Assembly: GCA_963708425.1 (NCBI GenBank)
Contig: OY970206.1
Location: 1,860,001-1,924,000 of the forward strand
Direction: 5' to 3'
Origin: JACMNW01 sp963708425
GTDB taxonomy: Bacteria; Pseudomonadota; Alphaproteobacteria; Rhodobacterales; Rhodobacteraceae
DNA: 64,000 nt
A program made the translations under genes and the position numbers. Under the pieces are notes generated by a model, which worked only from the letters and a program-made list of their open reading frames with translations, was not told where the DNA came from and made no database searches. This document shows positions 9,533 to 17,495 of this stretch, in pieces; positions within the stretch are counted from its first letter, which is position 1, and each line of letters starts with the position of its first letter.

Positions 9533-10864
9533 ATGACCGAAGCAAGCAAACCCACCCCCCCCGCCGGCTACGCCCCTGATGCACAGGCGGGCCCCTTCGC
9601 AAGGTTCTTGCGTGCAACCGAATTAGACACACGCCTTCTGGGCATGGTGGGTGCACTTGTGATGATCTGGATCGGGTTTCATGTCTATGGCGTCCTGTTC
9701 CGCGATGGAGGCACATTCCTGACCCCGCGCAACTTGTGGAACTTGTCGGTTCAGACCTCGTACATCGGCATCATGGCCACCGGGATGGTGTTAGTGATCA
9801 TCACCCGCAATATCGACTTGTCGGTTGGGTCAATCATCGGGGTGACGGGTATGGCGATGGGCCTGTTGCAGGCGGAATTCCTGCCGCCGATCCTTGGCAT
9901 CGGCCATCCGATCATCTGGATCGTGACCGCGCTCGTTGGGCTGGTGCTTGGCCTTCTGATCGGCGCCTTTCATGGCTGGCTGATCGCATATCGCAATATT
10001 CCGTCCTTCATTGTCACGCTTGGCGGCCTGCTGATCTGGCGCGGCATGGCCTTTCTTTCAGCCTCGGGCAGAACGATTGCGCCCTTGGATGAAACCTTTG
10101 CACTGCTTGGTGGCGGGCCTTACGGGACGGTCGGGGCAGTTGGCAGCTGGATCGTCGGGGCATTTGCCTGCGCTGGGCTGCTCTATCTTTTGCAGAACGG
10201 CAGGTCGCAGCGCCGCAAGCACCATTTTCCGCAGCGCCCGATGTGGGCAGAGGCGTTTTTGGCCGTTGCCGGATGCAGCGCGATCGTCGGGGCGGTACTT
10301 CTGGTCAACGCTTATCCTTGGGCCAAAGGCATTGTCGCAAACTATGCCAAGGCAACCGGGCAAGACCTGCCCGAAGGCACCTTTATCAGCCACGGCTTTG
10401 CCATCCCGGTGCTGTTGCTGATCGCCGTCGGCATCCTGATGACCATCATGATGAATCGCACCCGGTTTGGCCGATATGTCTTCGCCATCGGTGGCAATCC
10501 CGAGGCCGCGTTGCTGGCCGGTATCAACACGCGCTGGGTGACGTTGAAGGTCTTTGCCTTAATGGGCGCGCTAGCTGGTCTTGCCGCCGTCATTACCTCT
10601 GCCCGGCAGAATTCTGCCACCAACGCGATGGGCGAACTTGACGAGCTTTACGTTATCGCCTCGGCTGTTATCGGCGGCACGTCTCTGGCGGGCGGGTCCG
10701 GTACGATCTACGGCGCGATTCTTGGTGCGCTCGTGATCCTGAGCCTGCAATCGGGCATGGTCTTGATTGGTTTTGGTGACGGGTCTTACCAAAAGATTGT
10801 CGTCGGTACGGCCCTGGTCCTCGCCGTCTACCTCGACATCCTTTATCGCAAAAACGTCAAGTGA
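9533..10864 (+). CDS. xylH: D-xylose ABC transporter permease
   Basis: XylH is the inner-membrane permease of the xylose importer (BPD_transp_2 family, as RbsC and XylH). The 443-residue protein has about ten or more hydrophobic helices and the family signature segments ATGMVLVIITRNIDLSVGS and VIGGTSLAGGSGT, with an extra hydrophilic insertion around residues 225-300 typical of XylH as opposed to RbsC. The reading frame is open from a TTG at 9467, but ATG 9533 follows a GAGG ribosome-binding site and gives the expected N-terminus. Ten bases separate it from xylG. Confidence 0.95.
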   Translation: MTEASKPTPPAGYAPDAQAGPFARFLRATELDTRLLGMVGALVMIWIGFHVYGVLFRDGGTFLTPRNLWNLSVQTSYIGIMATGMVLVIITRNIDLSVGSIIGVTGMAMGLLQAEFLPPILGIGHPIIWIVTALVGLVLGLLIGAFHGWLIAYRNIPSFIVTLGGLLIWRGMAFLSASGRTIAPLDETFALLGGGPYGTVGAVGSWIVGAFACAGLLYLLQNGRSQRRKHHFPQRPMWAEAFLAVAGCSAIVGAVLLVNAYPWAKGIVANYAKATGQDLPEGTFISHGFAIPVLLLIAVGILMTIMMNRTRFGRYVFAIGGNPEAALLAGINTRWVTLKVFALMGALAGLAAVITSARQNSATNAMGELDELYVIASAVIGGTSLAGGSGTIYGAILGALVILSLQSGMVLIGFGDGSYQKIVVGTALVLAVYLDILYRKNVK

Positions 10865-10874
10865 GGGGAAAGCC

Positions 10875-11633
10875 ATGACCAACAGCGGAACACCCCTTGT
10901 CGAGTTGCGCGATATCTCGATCTCTTTCGGCGGCATCAAGGCCGTCGATCACGTGACCGTCGACCTCTATCCTGGCGAGGTTGTTGGCTTATTGGGCCAC
11001 AATGGTGCAGGCAAATCGACACTGATCAAATGCCTGTCGGGGGCCTACAAGGCTGATGCTGGCGATATCCTGATCAACGGCGAAAAAGTGGAAATCAACA
11101 ATCCCCGCGACGCCCGCGCCCAGAATATCGAGACGATTTACCAGACTCTGGCACTTGCCGATAACCTCGATGCTGCCTCGAACCTCTTCTTGGGGCGCGA
11201 GCTGGTCAGCGCCGCGGGTTTCGTCGATGACAGCACGATGGAGGCCGAGACGCGCAAGATCATGAAGCGTCTCAACCCCAACTTCCGCAAGTTCAATGTT
11301 CCAGTGTCGGCACTTTCAGGTGGACAGCGGCAATCCGTGGCCATTGCGCGCGCGGTCTACTTCAACGCCAAGATATTGATCATGGATGAACCGACCGCCG
11401 CCCTTGGCCCGCATGAAACTCAGATGGTGTCGGAGCTGATCCAAGAACTGAAGGCACAGGGCTTGGGCATCTTCCTGATCGAGCATGACATTCACAACGT
11501 CATGAAGCTGTGCGACCGCGCATCGGTGATGAAAAACGGCCAACTGGTAGGTACGGTCAACGTCAATGAAGTCACCGACGAAGACATTCTCGGCATGATC
11601 ATTCTGGGCAAGAAGCCGGCAAAGGCCGCGTGA
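10875..11633 (+). CDS. xylG: Xylose ABC transporter ATP-binding protein, single ABC domain
   Basis: This ATPase powers XylFH. The 252-residue protein has Walker A GHNGAGKST (41-49), the signature LSGGQ (147-151), Walker B ILIMDE (167-172) and an H-loop in LIEHD. Enterobacterial XylG and RbsA are about 500 residues with two fused ABC domains, whereas this one has only one and should act as a homodimer, as described for FrcA-like systems. The start ATG 10875 follows GAGGGGA. Its stop TGA overlaps the xylB ATG as TGATG at 11631-11635. Confidence 0.93.
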   Translation: MTNSGTPLVELRDISISFGGIKAVDHVTVDLYPGEVVGLLGHNGAGKSTLIKCLSGAYKADAGDILINGEKVEINNPRDARAQNIETIYQTLALADNLDAASNLFLGRELVSAAGFVDDSTMEAETRKIMKRLNPNFRKFNVPVSALSGGQRQSVAIARAVYFNAKILIMDEPTAALGPHETQMVSELIQELKAQGLGIFLIEHDIHNVMKLCDRASVMKNGQLVGTVNVNEVTDEDILGMIILGKKPAKAA

Positions 11634-13069
11634 TGTTTATCGGGCTTGATCTGGGGACGTCCGGCCTGAAAGGCATTTTAATCGACGATACTCAACGTGT
11701 TTTGGCCGAGGCGATAGCCCCATTGACCGTAAACCGACCGCAGGACGGTTGGTCGGAACAAGCGCCAAGTGATTGGATTGCCGCTGCCGAAACGGTGATG
11801 GACGCGCTTGCAGCCTACGGCTTGGGCAAGGTGAAAGGAATTGGTCTATCGGGCCAAATGCACGGTGCCACTTTGCTGGACTCCGCCGACGAAGTGCTAC
11901 GCCCGTGTATCTTGTGGAATGACACCCGCAGTAGTGATGAAGCAACCGAGTTGGACGCCGATCCAATGTTTCGGCGCATTTCCGGCAATATTGTTTTCCC
12001 CGGCTTTACCGCGCCGAAACTCGATTGGGTCCGTAACCACGAACCAGCCATCTGGGCGAAAGTCACCAAAGTTCTATTGCCCAAGGACTATCTACGCCTT
12101 TGGCTCACCGGTGACCATGTTGGGGAAATGTCGGATGCCGCAGGCACCGCTTGGTTCAACACCGGTGCGCGCGACTGGTCGGATGAACTTCTGGCTGCAA
12201 CGGGCCTTTCACGTGCCCATATGCCGCGCTTGGTTGAAGGCTCGGCGGTTTCCGGCACCATCCGCGCCGCACTTGCGGGCCGTTGGGGCCTGCCAAAAAG
12301 CGTCGTCATTGCTGGCGGTGGTGGCGACAATGCTGCATCCGGCGTCGGCGTCGGCGTGGTCCGCGCGGGTGAAGCGTTTGTTTCGCTTGGGACCTCCGGC
12401 GTTCTGTTTGCCGCCAATGATCGCTATCAGCCTGACCCTGCCACCGCCGTTCACACCTTCTGCCATGCGTTGCCCAACACGTGGCATCAGATGGGCGTTA
12501 TCCTGTCCGCGACGGATTCGCTGAATTGGTATGCCGGTATGGTCGGCACTGATGCAGTCAGCCTGACTCGTGGTCTGACCGCGCTGCAAGCTCCCGGCAA
12601 ACCGCTGTTTTTGCCCTATCTTGGCGGCGAACGTACGCCGTTAAACTCTGCTTCGATCCGCGGTGCGTTCCTGGGGCTTGAACATACGACCGACCGCACC
12701 GCCGGTACTCGCGCCGTGCTGGAAGGTGTGACCTTTGCAATCCGTGATTGCCGCGATGCACTGGCCTCCACGGGCACCAAGCTAAAGCACCTGCTTGCCG
12801 TTGGGGGCGGGTCGCGGTCAGACTACTGGCTGTCAGCCATTGCAACTGCGTTGAACTGTCCCGTTTCGGTGCCGGTCGCGGGTGATTTCGGCGGCGCGTT
12901 TGGGGCTGCGCGACTTGGCCTTATGGCTGCAACTGGTGCCGGTGCCGAAATCGCTACTCTACCCGCCATTGCCCGCCAAATAGACCCTGATCAATCCCTT
13001 CTCGCGGCTTTCGATGCGGGCCACGCCCGGTTTCGCGCCGCCCAAACTGCCATCAAGGATCTGCAATGA
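11633..13069 (+). CDS. xylB: Xylulokinase
   Basis: XylB phosphorylates D-xylulose to xylulose 5-phosphate, feeding the pentose phosphate pathway. The 478-residue FGGY-family kinase shows the N-terminal phosphate loop GLDLGTSGLKG, the SGQMHG segment around residue 75-80 that carries substrate contacts, and the C-terminal AVGGGSRSDYW nucleotide-binding motif of xylulokinases. ATG 11633 overlaps the xylG stop; a GTG one codon upstream (11630) is possible but makes no difference to the protein. Its own stop overlaps the xylA start as ATGA (13066-13069), so xylG, xylB and xylA are translationally coupled. Confidence 0.96.
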   Translation: MFIGLDLGTSGLKGILIDDTQRVLAEAIAPLTVNRPQDGWSEQAPSDWIAAAETVMDALAAYGLGKVKGIGLSGQMHGATLLDSADEVLRPCILWNDTRSSDEATELDADPMFRRISGNIVFPGFTAPKLDWVRNHEPAIWAKVTKVLLPKDYLRLWLTGDHVGEMSDAAGTAWFNTGARDWSDELLAATGLSRAHMPRLVEGSAVSGTIRAALAGRWGLPKSVVIAGGGGDNAASGVGVGVVRAGEAFVSLGTSGVLFAANDRYQPDPATAVHTFCHALPNTWHQMGVILSATDSLNWYAGMVGTDAVSLTRGLTALQAPGKPLFLPYLGGERTPLNSASIRGAFLGLEHTTDRTAGTRAVLEGVTFAIRDCRDALASTGTKLKHLLAVGGGSRSDYWLSAIATALNCPVSVPVAGDFGGAFGAARLGLMAATGAGAEIATLPAIARQIDPDQSLLAAFDAGHARFRAAQTAIKDLQ

Positions 13070-14367
13070 CCGATTTTTTCAAAGATATCCCCGCCATCAA
13101 GTACGAAGGCCCATCGTCAAGCAACGAATTCGCCTTCCGGCACTACAACCCTGATGAAGTGATCATGGGCAAACGCATGGAAGACCACATGCGTTTTGCC
13201 GTTGCATATTGGCATAGCTTTGCGTGGCCGGGCGGCGACCCGTTCGGCGGGCAAACCTTGGATCGGCCATGGTTCGGCGACACCATGGCGCTGGCAAAGA
13301 TGAAGGCCGATGTTGCGTTCGAAATGTTCGATATCTTGGGCGCGCCATTCTATTGCATGCATGATGCCGACGCGCGGCCCGAAGGCGCGACCTTCGCCGA
13401 AAGCAAACGCAACCTCGAAGAGATCGTCGATTACCTCGGCACAAAGCAAACCAACCACAAAACCAAACTGCTGTGGGGCACTGCCAACCTTTTCTCCCAC
13501 AAACGCTGGATGTCGGGTGCCGCGACCAATCCCGATCCCGACGTTTTTGCCTATGCCGCTGCAACCGTGAAGTCCTGCATGGATGCCACGATGAAACTTG
13601 GTGGTGCCAACTACGTCCTGTGGGGCGGGCGCGAAGGCTATGAAACCTTGCTGAACACCGACTTGTCGCGCGAGGCGGAACAAGCTGGTCGGTTCCTGAC
13701 GATGGTTGTGGAATACAAACACAAGATGGGCTTCAAAGGCGCGATCCTTATCGAGCCAAAGCCACAAGAGCCGTCAAAGCACCAATATGATTACGACGTG
13801 GCAACCGTATTCGGCTTCTTGCAGCGCTTTGGTCTTGAGAAAGAAGTGCAGTTGAACATCGAACAAGGCCACGCGATCCTGGCGGGCCACAGCTTCGAAC
13901 ATGAAATTGCGTTGGCCGCCTCGCTTGGCATTTTCGGCTCCATCGACATGAACCGCAATGATTACCAATCGGGCTGGGATACTGATCAATTCCCCAACAA
14001 CCACGCCGAAAAAGCCGTCGCCTTTTACGAGATTCTGCGCGCGGGCGGCTACACCACTGGTGGCACCAACTTTGATGCTAAAATCCGCCGCCAAAGCCTT
14101 GATCCTGCCGATCTGATCCTCGCCCATGTTGGCGGCATGGATACCTGTGCCCGCGCGATGAAATCCGCTGCGGCCCTACTGGCTGACGGCAGTATGGAAG
14201 CCAACCGTAACGCCCGCTACTCGGGTTGGGACAAGCCCGCTAACAAAGCGATGCTCACTTCGTCGCTTGAAGCCATTGCCGCCGACGTCCTGACCAAAAA
14301 CATCAACCCAAACCCACGATCGGGCCGCCAGGAACGTCTCGAAAACCTGTGGAACCGCTTCATCTAA
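13066..14367 (+). CDS. xylA: Xylose isomerase
   Basis: XylA interconverts D-xylose and D-xylulose with two divalent metals. The 433-residue length and the long N-terminal part place it with class II isomerases. Recognisable segments are WHSFAWPGGDPFGG, the catalytic-histidine region FYCMHDAD, WGGREGYETLLNTD, IEPKPQEPSKHQYDYD and the metal-site region GSIDMNRNDYQSGWDTD. The ATGA overlap with xylB fixes the start. Note the order xylB-xylA is the reverse of E. coli. The catabolic genes sit in the same operon as the transporter rather than in a separate unit. Confidence 0.97.
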   Translation: MTDFFKDIPAIKYEGPSSSNEFAFRHYNPDEVIMGKRMEDHMRFAVAYWHSFAWPGGDPFGGQTLDRPWFGDTMALAKMKADVAFEMFDILGAPFYCMHDADARPEGATFAESKRNLEEIVDYLGTKQTNHKTKLLWGTANLFSHKRWMSGAATNPDPDVFAYAAATVKSCMDATMKLGGANYVLWGGREGYETLLNTDLSREAEQAGRFLTMVVEYKHKMGFKGAILIEPKPQEPSKHQYDYDVATVFGFLQRFGLEKEVQLNIEQGHAILAGHSFEHEIALAASLGIFGSIDMNRNDYQSGWDTDQFPNNHAEKAVAFYEILRAGGYTTGGTNFDAKIRRQSLDPADLILAHVGGMDTCARAMKSAAALLADGSMEANRNARYSGWDKPANKAMLTSSLEAIAADVLTKNINPNPRSGRQERLENLWNRFI

Positions 14368-14404
14368 CCTTGCGGCTTCCTGGTAGTCCAAATACTCATC
14401 TGTT

Positions 14405-14425
14405 GGTCGGGCCACTCGCCCGACC
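14405..14425 (+). terminator. Stem-loop between xylA and the aldo/keto reductase gene
   Basis: A perfect eight-base-pair stem, GGTCGGGC / GCCCGACC, with a five-base loop lies between the xylA stop and the next start and is followed by no T run. It probably protects the 3' end of the upstream message or partly attenuates reading into the reductase gene. Confidence 0.55.
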
Positions 14426-14445
14426 GCAGCAAAGGGACGAAAGCC

Positions 14446-15477
14446 ATGGCCTACCACCCCGCCGAAAATCGCTATGACCGGATGATCTATCGTCGCACAG
14501 GTCGGTCGGGCATGATGCTCCCGGCTATTTCGCTGGGCCTGTGGCACAACTTCGGGCACGACACCCCGCACGATACCAAACGCGCCATCTGCCACGCTGC
14601 GTTTGACAATGGCATCACCCATTTCGATCTGGCCAACAACTACGGCCCCCCGGCCGGCAGTGCCGAATCCGCCTTTGGCGAGATTTTGAAGACCGATTTC
14701 AAGCACCTTCGTGACGAGCTGATCATTTCGTCCAAAGCGGGCTACCACATGTGGAACGGCCCCTACGGCGAGTGGGGGTCGCGCAAGTACCTGATCGCGT
14801 CCTGTGACCAGTCGTTAAAGCGAATGGGTCTTGATTACGTCGATATCTTCTATTCGCACCGCTTTGACCCTGACACGCCGCTGGAAGAAACCATGGGCGC
14901 GCTGGATCACATCGTGCGGTCCGGCCGCGCCCAATATGTCGGCCTGTCCAGCTACAATTCCGAAAAGACACGTGAGGCCGTGGCAATTCTGAAATCGCTT
15001 GGCACACCCTGCCTGATCCATCAGCCCAGCTATAACATCCTCAATCGCTGGGTCGAGAAGGATGGTTTGCGCGAAACGCTTGCCGAACTGGGCGTTGGAT
15101 CAATCGCCTTTACGCCGTTGGCCCAAGGCATCCTAACCCGCAAATATCTGGGCGGTATTCCCGAAGGCAGCCGTGCTTCCCAAGGCAAGAGCCTTGATCC
15201 GGCGGTCATTACCGCACGCGCCATTCAATCGGTCCGCGCGTTGGATGCAATGGCGCAAAAGCGTGGTCAAACTCTTGCGCAAATGGCATTGGCATGGGTG
15301 CTGCGCGGCGGAATGATCACGACGGCGCTGATCGGGGCTTCGAAGCCGGAACAAGTCGTGGATTGCGTCGGCGCGATCCAAAACCTTGATTTTACACCGG
15401 CAGAGCTTGCCGAAATTGACCAAATCTCGTCGGAAGAGGCGGTAAATCTTTGGGCTAAGTCATCTGCTACTGACTAA
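14446..15477 (+). CDS. Aldo/keto reductase, YghZ (glyceraldehyde-3-phosphate reductase) type
   Basis: This 343-residue TIM-barrel NADPH-dependent reductase closely resembles YghZ/Gpr, which reduces L-glyceraldehyde 3-phosphate and other aldehydes. Typical segments are FDLANNYGPPAGSAE (with the catalytic Asp and Tyr), IISSKAGYHMWNGPYGEWGS (catalytic Lys), YVDIFYSHRFDP and GLSSYNSEK. Start ATG 14446 follows AAAGGGA. It is the last gene of the xylose operon and ends at a good rho-independent terminator. Its role here is unclear: it may reduce glycolaldehyde-type or sugar-aldehyde by-products, or serve a second pentose route. The position is observed; the role is inferred. Confidence 0.9.
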   Translation: MAYHPAENRYDRMIYRRTGRSGMMLPAISLGLWHNFGHDTPHDTKRAICHAAFDNGITHFDLANNYGPPAGSAESAFGEILKTDFKHLRDELIISSKAGYHMWNGPYGEWGSRKYLIASCDQSLKRMGLDYVDIFYSHRFDPDTPLEETMGALDHIVRSGRAQYVGLSSYNSEKTREAVAILKSLGTPCLIHQPSYNILNRWVEKDGLRETLAELGVGSIAFTPLAQGILTRKYLGGIPEGSRASQGKSLDPAVITARAIQSVRALDAMAQKRGQTLAQMALAWVLRGGMITTALIGASKPEQVVDCVGAIQNLDFTPAELAEIDQISSEEAVNLWAKSSATD

Positions 15478-15491
15478 GTTCTTACGCTGAC

Positions 15492-15520
15492 GGTGCCTAA
15501 AATCTGGGCACCTTCTTTTG
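15492..15520 (+). terminator. Rho-independent terminator of the xylose operon
   Basis: A stem GGTGCC / GGCACC (15492-15497 with 15507-15512) with a nine-base loop is followed directly by TTCTTTTG. It lies 15 bases after the aldo/keto reductase stop and closes the xylF operon. Confidence 0.75.
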
Positions 15521-15610
15521 CAAAATGCAAACGCGCACGTGTTTTTTGCGTATCTTAGGACGCTGCGACATCTGGTCACTTGACCTTTAGGTAACTCAAA
15601 CCACTTGAGT

Positions 15611-15626
15611 GAATGAACGTTCATTC
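15611..15626. promoter_or_regulatory. TetR-family operator (16-bp perfect palindrome)
   Basis: GAATGAACGTTCATTC is its own reverse complement over all 16 bases. It lies 60 bases before the preferred start of the TetR gene, the usual place for autoregulation, and its GAA-C-TTC core is the type bound by AcrR/QacR-like repressors. It should control the whole tetR-adaptor-pump unit. Confidence 0.8.
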
Positions 15627-15685
15627 TTTCTGTGTCGCTGCCGATTCCCTCGGCGATGCAGCCTATCAAGTGGAAGCCTGCTCTA

Positions 15686-16297
15686 ATGACGATGCCCGCC
15701 CCTCCCGCTGATCTTCGCAGCGCCTTGATCTTGGCTTCGATTCGGCGCGCCTTCATGGAAAAAGGTTTTGACGGCGCATCCATGCAGGATTTGGCGCGCG
15801 AAGCGGGAATGAGTGTCGGTAATTTCTATCGCTATTTTCCGTCCAAAGCCGCCATTGTCGAAGCCATAATCACCGGCGACCTCGCAGAGTTGGAGCGGGA
15901 TTTTTTCGCAATCATCGGGTCCGCTGACCCGATGCAAAGCCTGCGCGACACGATCAAGCGGCACGTGGAAGACAATCTTTGCGATGGTGAAGGCCAACTT
16001 TGGGCAGAGATAACAGCCGTTGCCCTGCGCAAGCCGGAAATAGCCGCCATCGTTGGCAGGATGGAAGTCGACCTGAAGCTTTATCTGACAACGGTATTTT
16101 CAATCACCAGTGGCCTAAGCATGGCCAAAACGATTGAACAGTTTTCCGGCCACGCGTCGTTGGTGATCTTGATGGTCAAGGCAAGCGCCATGCAAGCCTG
16201 TGCCGCTGGGCAACAGCAGGCCGATCTGACCGCGCTTGTGTTGCGCACTATCAATCAGACGCTTGATGAAATTCCTCAGATGACGCTGAAGGGCTGA
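15686..16297 (+). CDS. TetR/AcrR-family transcriptional repressor
   Basis: This 203-residue repressor has an N-terminal TetR helix-turn-helix (FDGASMQDLAREAGMSVGNF followed by YRYFPSKAAI) and a divergent C-terminal ligand domain. It heads an operon with an RND adaptor and pump, so it is very likely their local repressor, released by a pump substrate. The frame is open from a GTG at 15632, but ATG 15686 has GGAAG nine bases upstream and gives the usual family length; an ATG at 15656 is less well supported. Only four bases separate the stop from the adaptor gene. Confidence 0.9.
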   Translation: MTMPAPPADLRSALILASIRRAFMEKGFDGASMQDLAREAGMSVGNFYRYFPSKAAIVEAIITGDLAELERDFFAIIGSADPMQSLRDTIKRHVEDNLCDGEGQLWAEITAVALRKPEIAAIVGRMEVDLKLYLTTVFSITSGLSMAKTIEQFSGHASLVILMVKASAMQACAAGQQQADLTALVLRTINQTLDEIPQMTLKG

Positions 16298-16301
16298 TCC
16301 G

Positions 16302-17483
16302 ATGCCAATCTACCACACTTTGCTTTCGTTTCTTGTCGGCATAATTTTGATGACGTCACCTGCGGCCTTTGCCGAAACGGCCAAGCCTGCCGCGCCGCCA
16401 TCTTCGGTGCCTGCAATCACCGTGTCGTCGGTTGCCATGCAGGTGCTGCGCGATCAGGTTTATGTTTCCGGTCTTGTTGGCCCGCTTGAAGAAGTACAGG
16501 TGCAGCCGCTTATCGAGGGCCAGCCAATAGAGACGCTGAATGTCGATATTGGCGACAGAGTTGTCGCAGGGCAAGTGCTGGCAAAGCTGTCTGCAACGAC
16601 GCTGGAACTTCAAAAAAGCCAATATAATGCATCGCTTGCCTCGGCCCGGGCCACCATTGCGCAAGCCGAAGCACAGTTGATTGAAGCCCGCGCTTCTGCC
16701 GAAGAATCGCAGCGCGTGAATGATCGCACCGCCAGGCTAAAGGCCCAAGGCACGGCATCGCAGGCGGCGGCAGACCAAGCCAATGCCGCTGCAATCTCCG
16801 CCACGGCGCGCGTTACCGTCGCCGCCCAATCACTAGAGGCGGCCCGCGCCCAACTATCGCTGGCCCAAGCTCAATTAGCAAATGTGGAATTGCAGCTCAC
16901 CCGTACAAGTGTCGTCGCACCGGTTTCGGGTGAGGTTGTAGAACGGAACGCACTTGTCGGTGGTATCGCATCGGCGGCGGGCCCCGCGATGTTCAAATTG
17001 ATCCGCGATGGGGCGCTGGAACTGCGCGCCGACGTGGCCGAGGCTGACTTGGTGCGCCTTGCACCGGGCCAAACAGCGCAGATGACGGCAGTAGGCACTC
17101 ATGAGCCGTTGACCGGCACCGTTCGCCTTGTCGAGCCGACGATAGACACCACCTCGCGGCTTGGCCGGGTCCGCATCACGCTTGATCAGCCAGACTTTGT
17201 CCGCTCGGGCATGTTCGTTGACGCTACAGTTCTGGTGGTCGAGCGCGAAACAATCGCGGCACCTGTCACCGCCATCGGCTCCAGTCCCGAAGGGGCAACT
17301 GTCATGCGCGTGCGTGACGGCTTGGTCGAACGGATTGCCGTGGAAACCGGCATTCGTGACGGCGGCATGGTGGAAATCACGTCGGGCGTTGTTCCGGGCG
17401 ATCTGATCGTGACCAAGGCCGCTGCCTTTGTTCGCGATGGTGATCGCATCAATCCGGTTCAGGCGCAGGTTGAAACAAACTAG
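16302..17483 (+). CDS. RND efflux system periplasmic adaptor (membrane fusion protein)
   Basis: This 393-residue HlyD/AcrA-type adaptor links an RND pump to an outer-membrane channel. It has an N-terminal export signal (about 1-25, with FA just before the mature part), a biotinyl/lipoyl half (VEVQPLIEGQPIETLNVDIG), a long alpha-helical hairpin rich in Ala and Gln from about 95 to 200, the second lipoyl half near SVVAPVSGEVVERNA, then beta-barrel and membrane-proximal domains. It lies between tetR and the pump gene, with a 12-base gap to the pump. No TolC-type channel gene is present in the window, so the complex must use one encoded elsewhere. Confidence 0.92.
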   Translation: MPIYHTLLSFLVGIILMTSPAAFAETAKPAAPPSSVPAITVSSVAMQVLRDQVYVSGLVGPLEEVQVQPLIEGQPIETLNVDIGDRVVAGQVLAKLSATTLELQKSQYNASLASARATIAQAEAQLIEARASAEESQRVNDRTARLKAQGTASQAAADQANAAAISATARVTVAAQSLEAARAQLSLAQAQLANVELQLTRTSVVAPVSGEVVERNALVGGIASAAGPAMFKLIRDGALELRADVAEADLVRLAPGQTAQMTAVGTHEPLTGTVRLVEPTIDTTSRLGRVRITLDQPDFVRSGMFVDATVLVVERETIAAPVTAIGSSPEGATVMRVRDGLVERIAVETGIRDGGMVEITSGVVPGDLIVTKAAAFVRDGDRINPVQAQVETN

Positions 17484-17495
17484 AGGCACTTTTCG

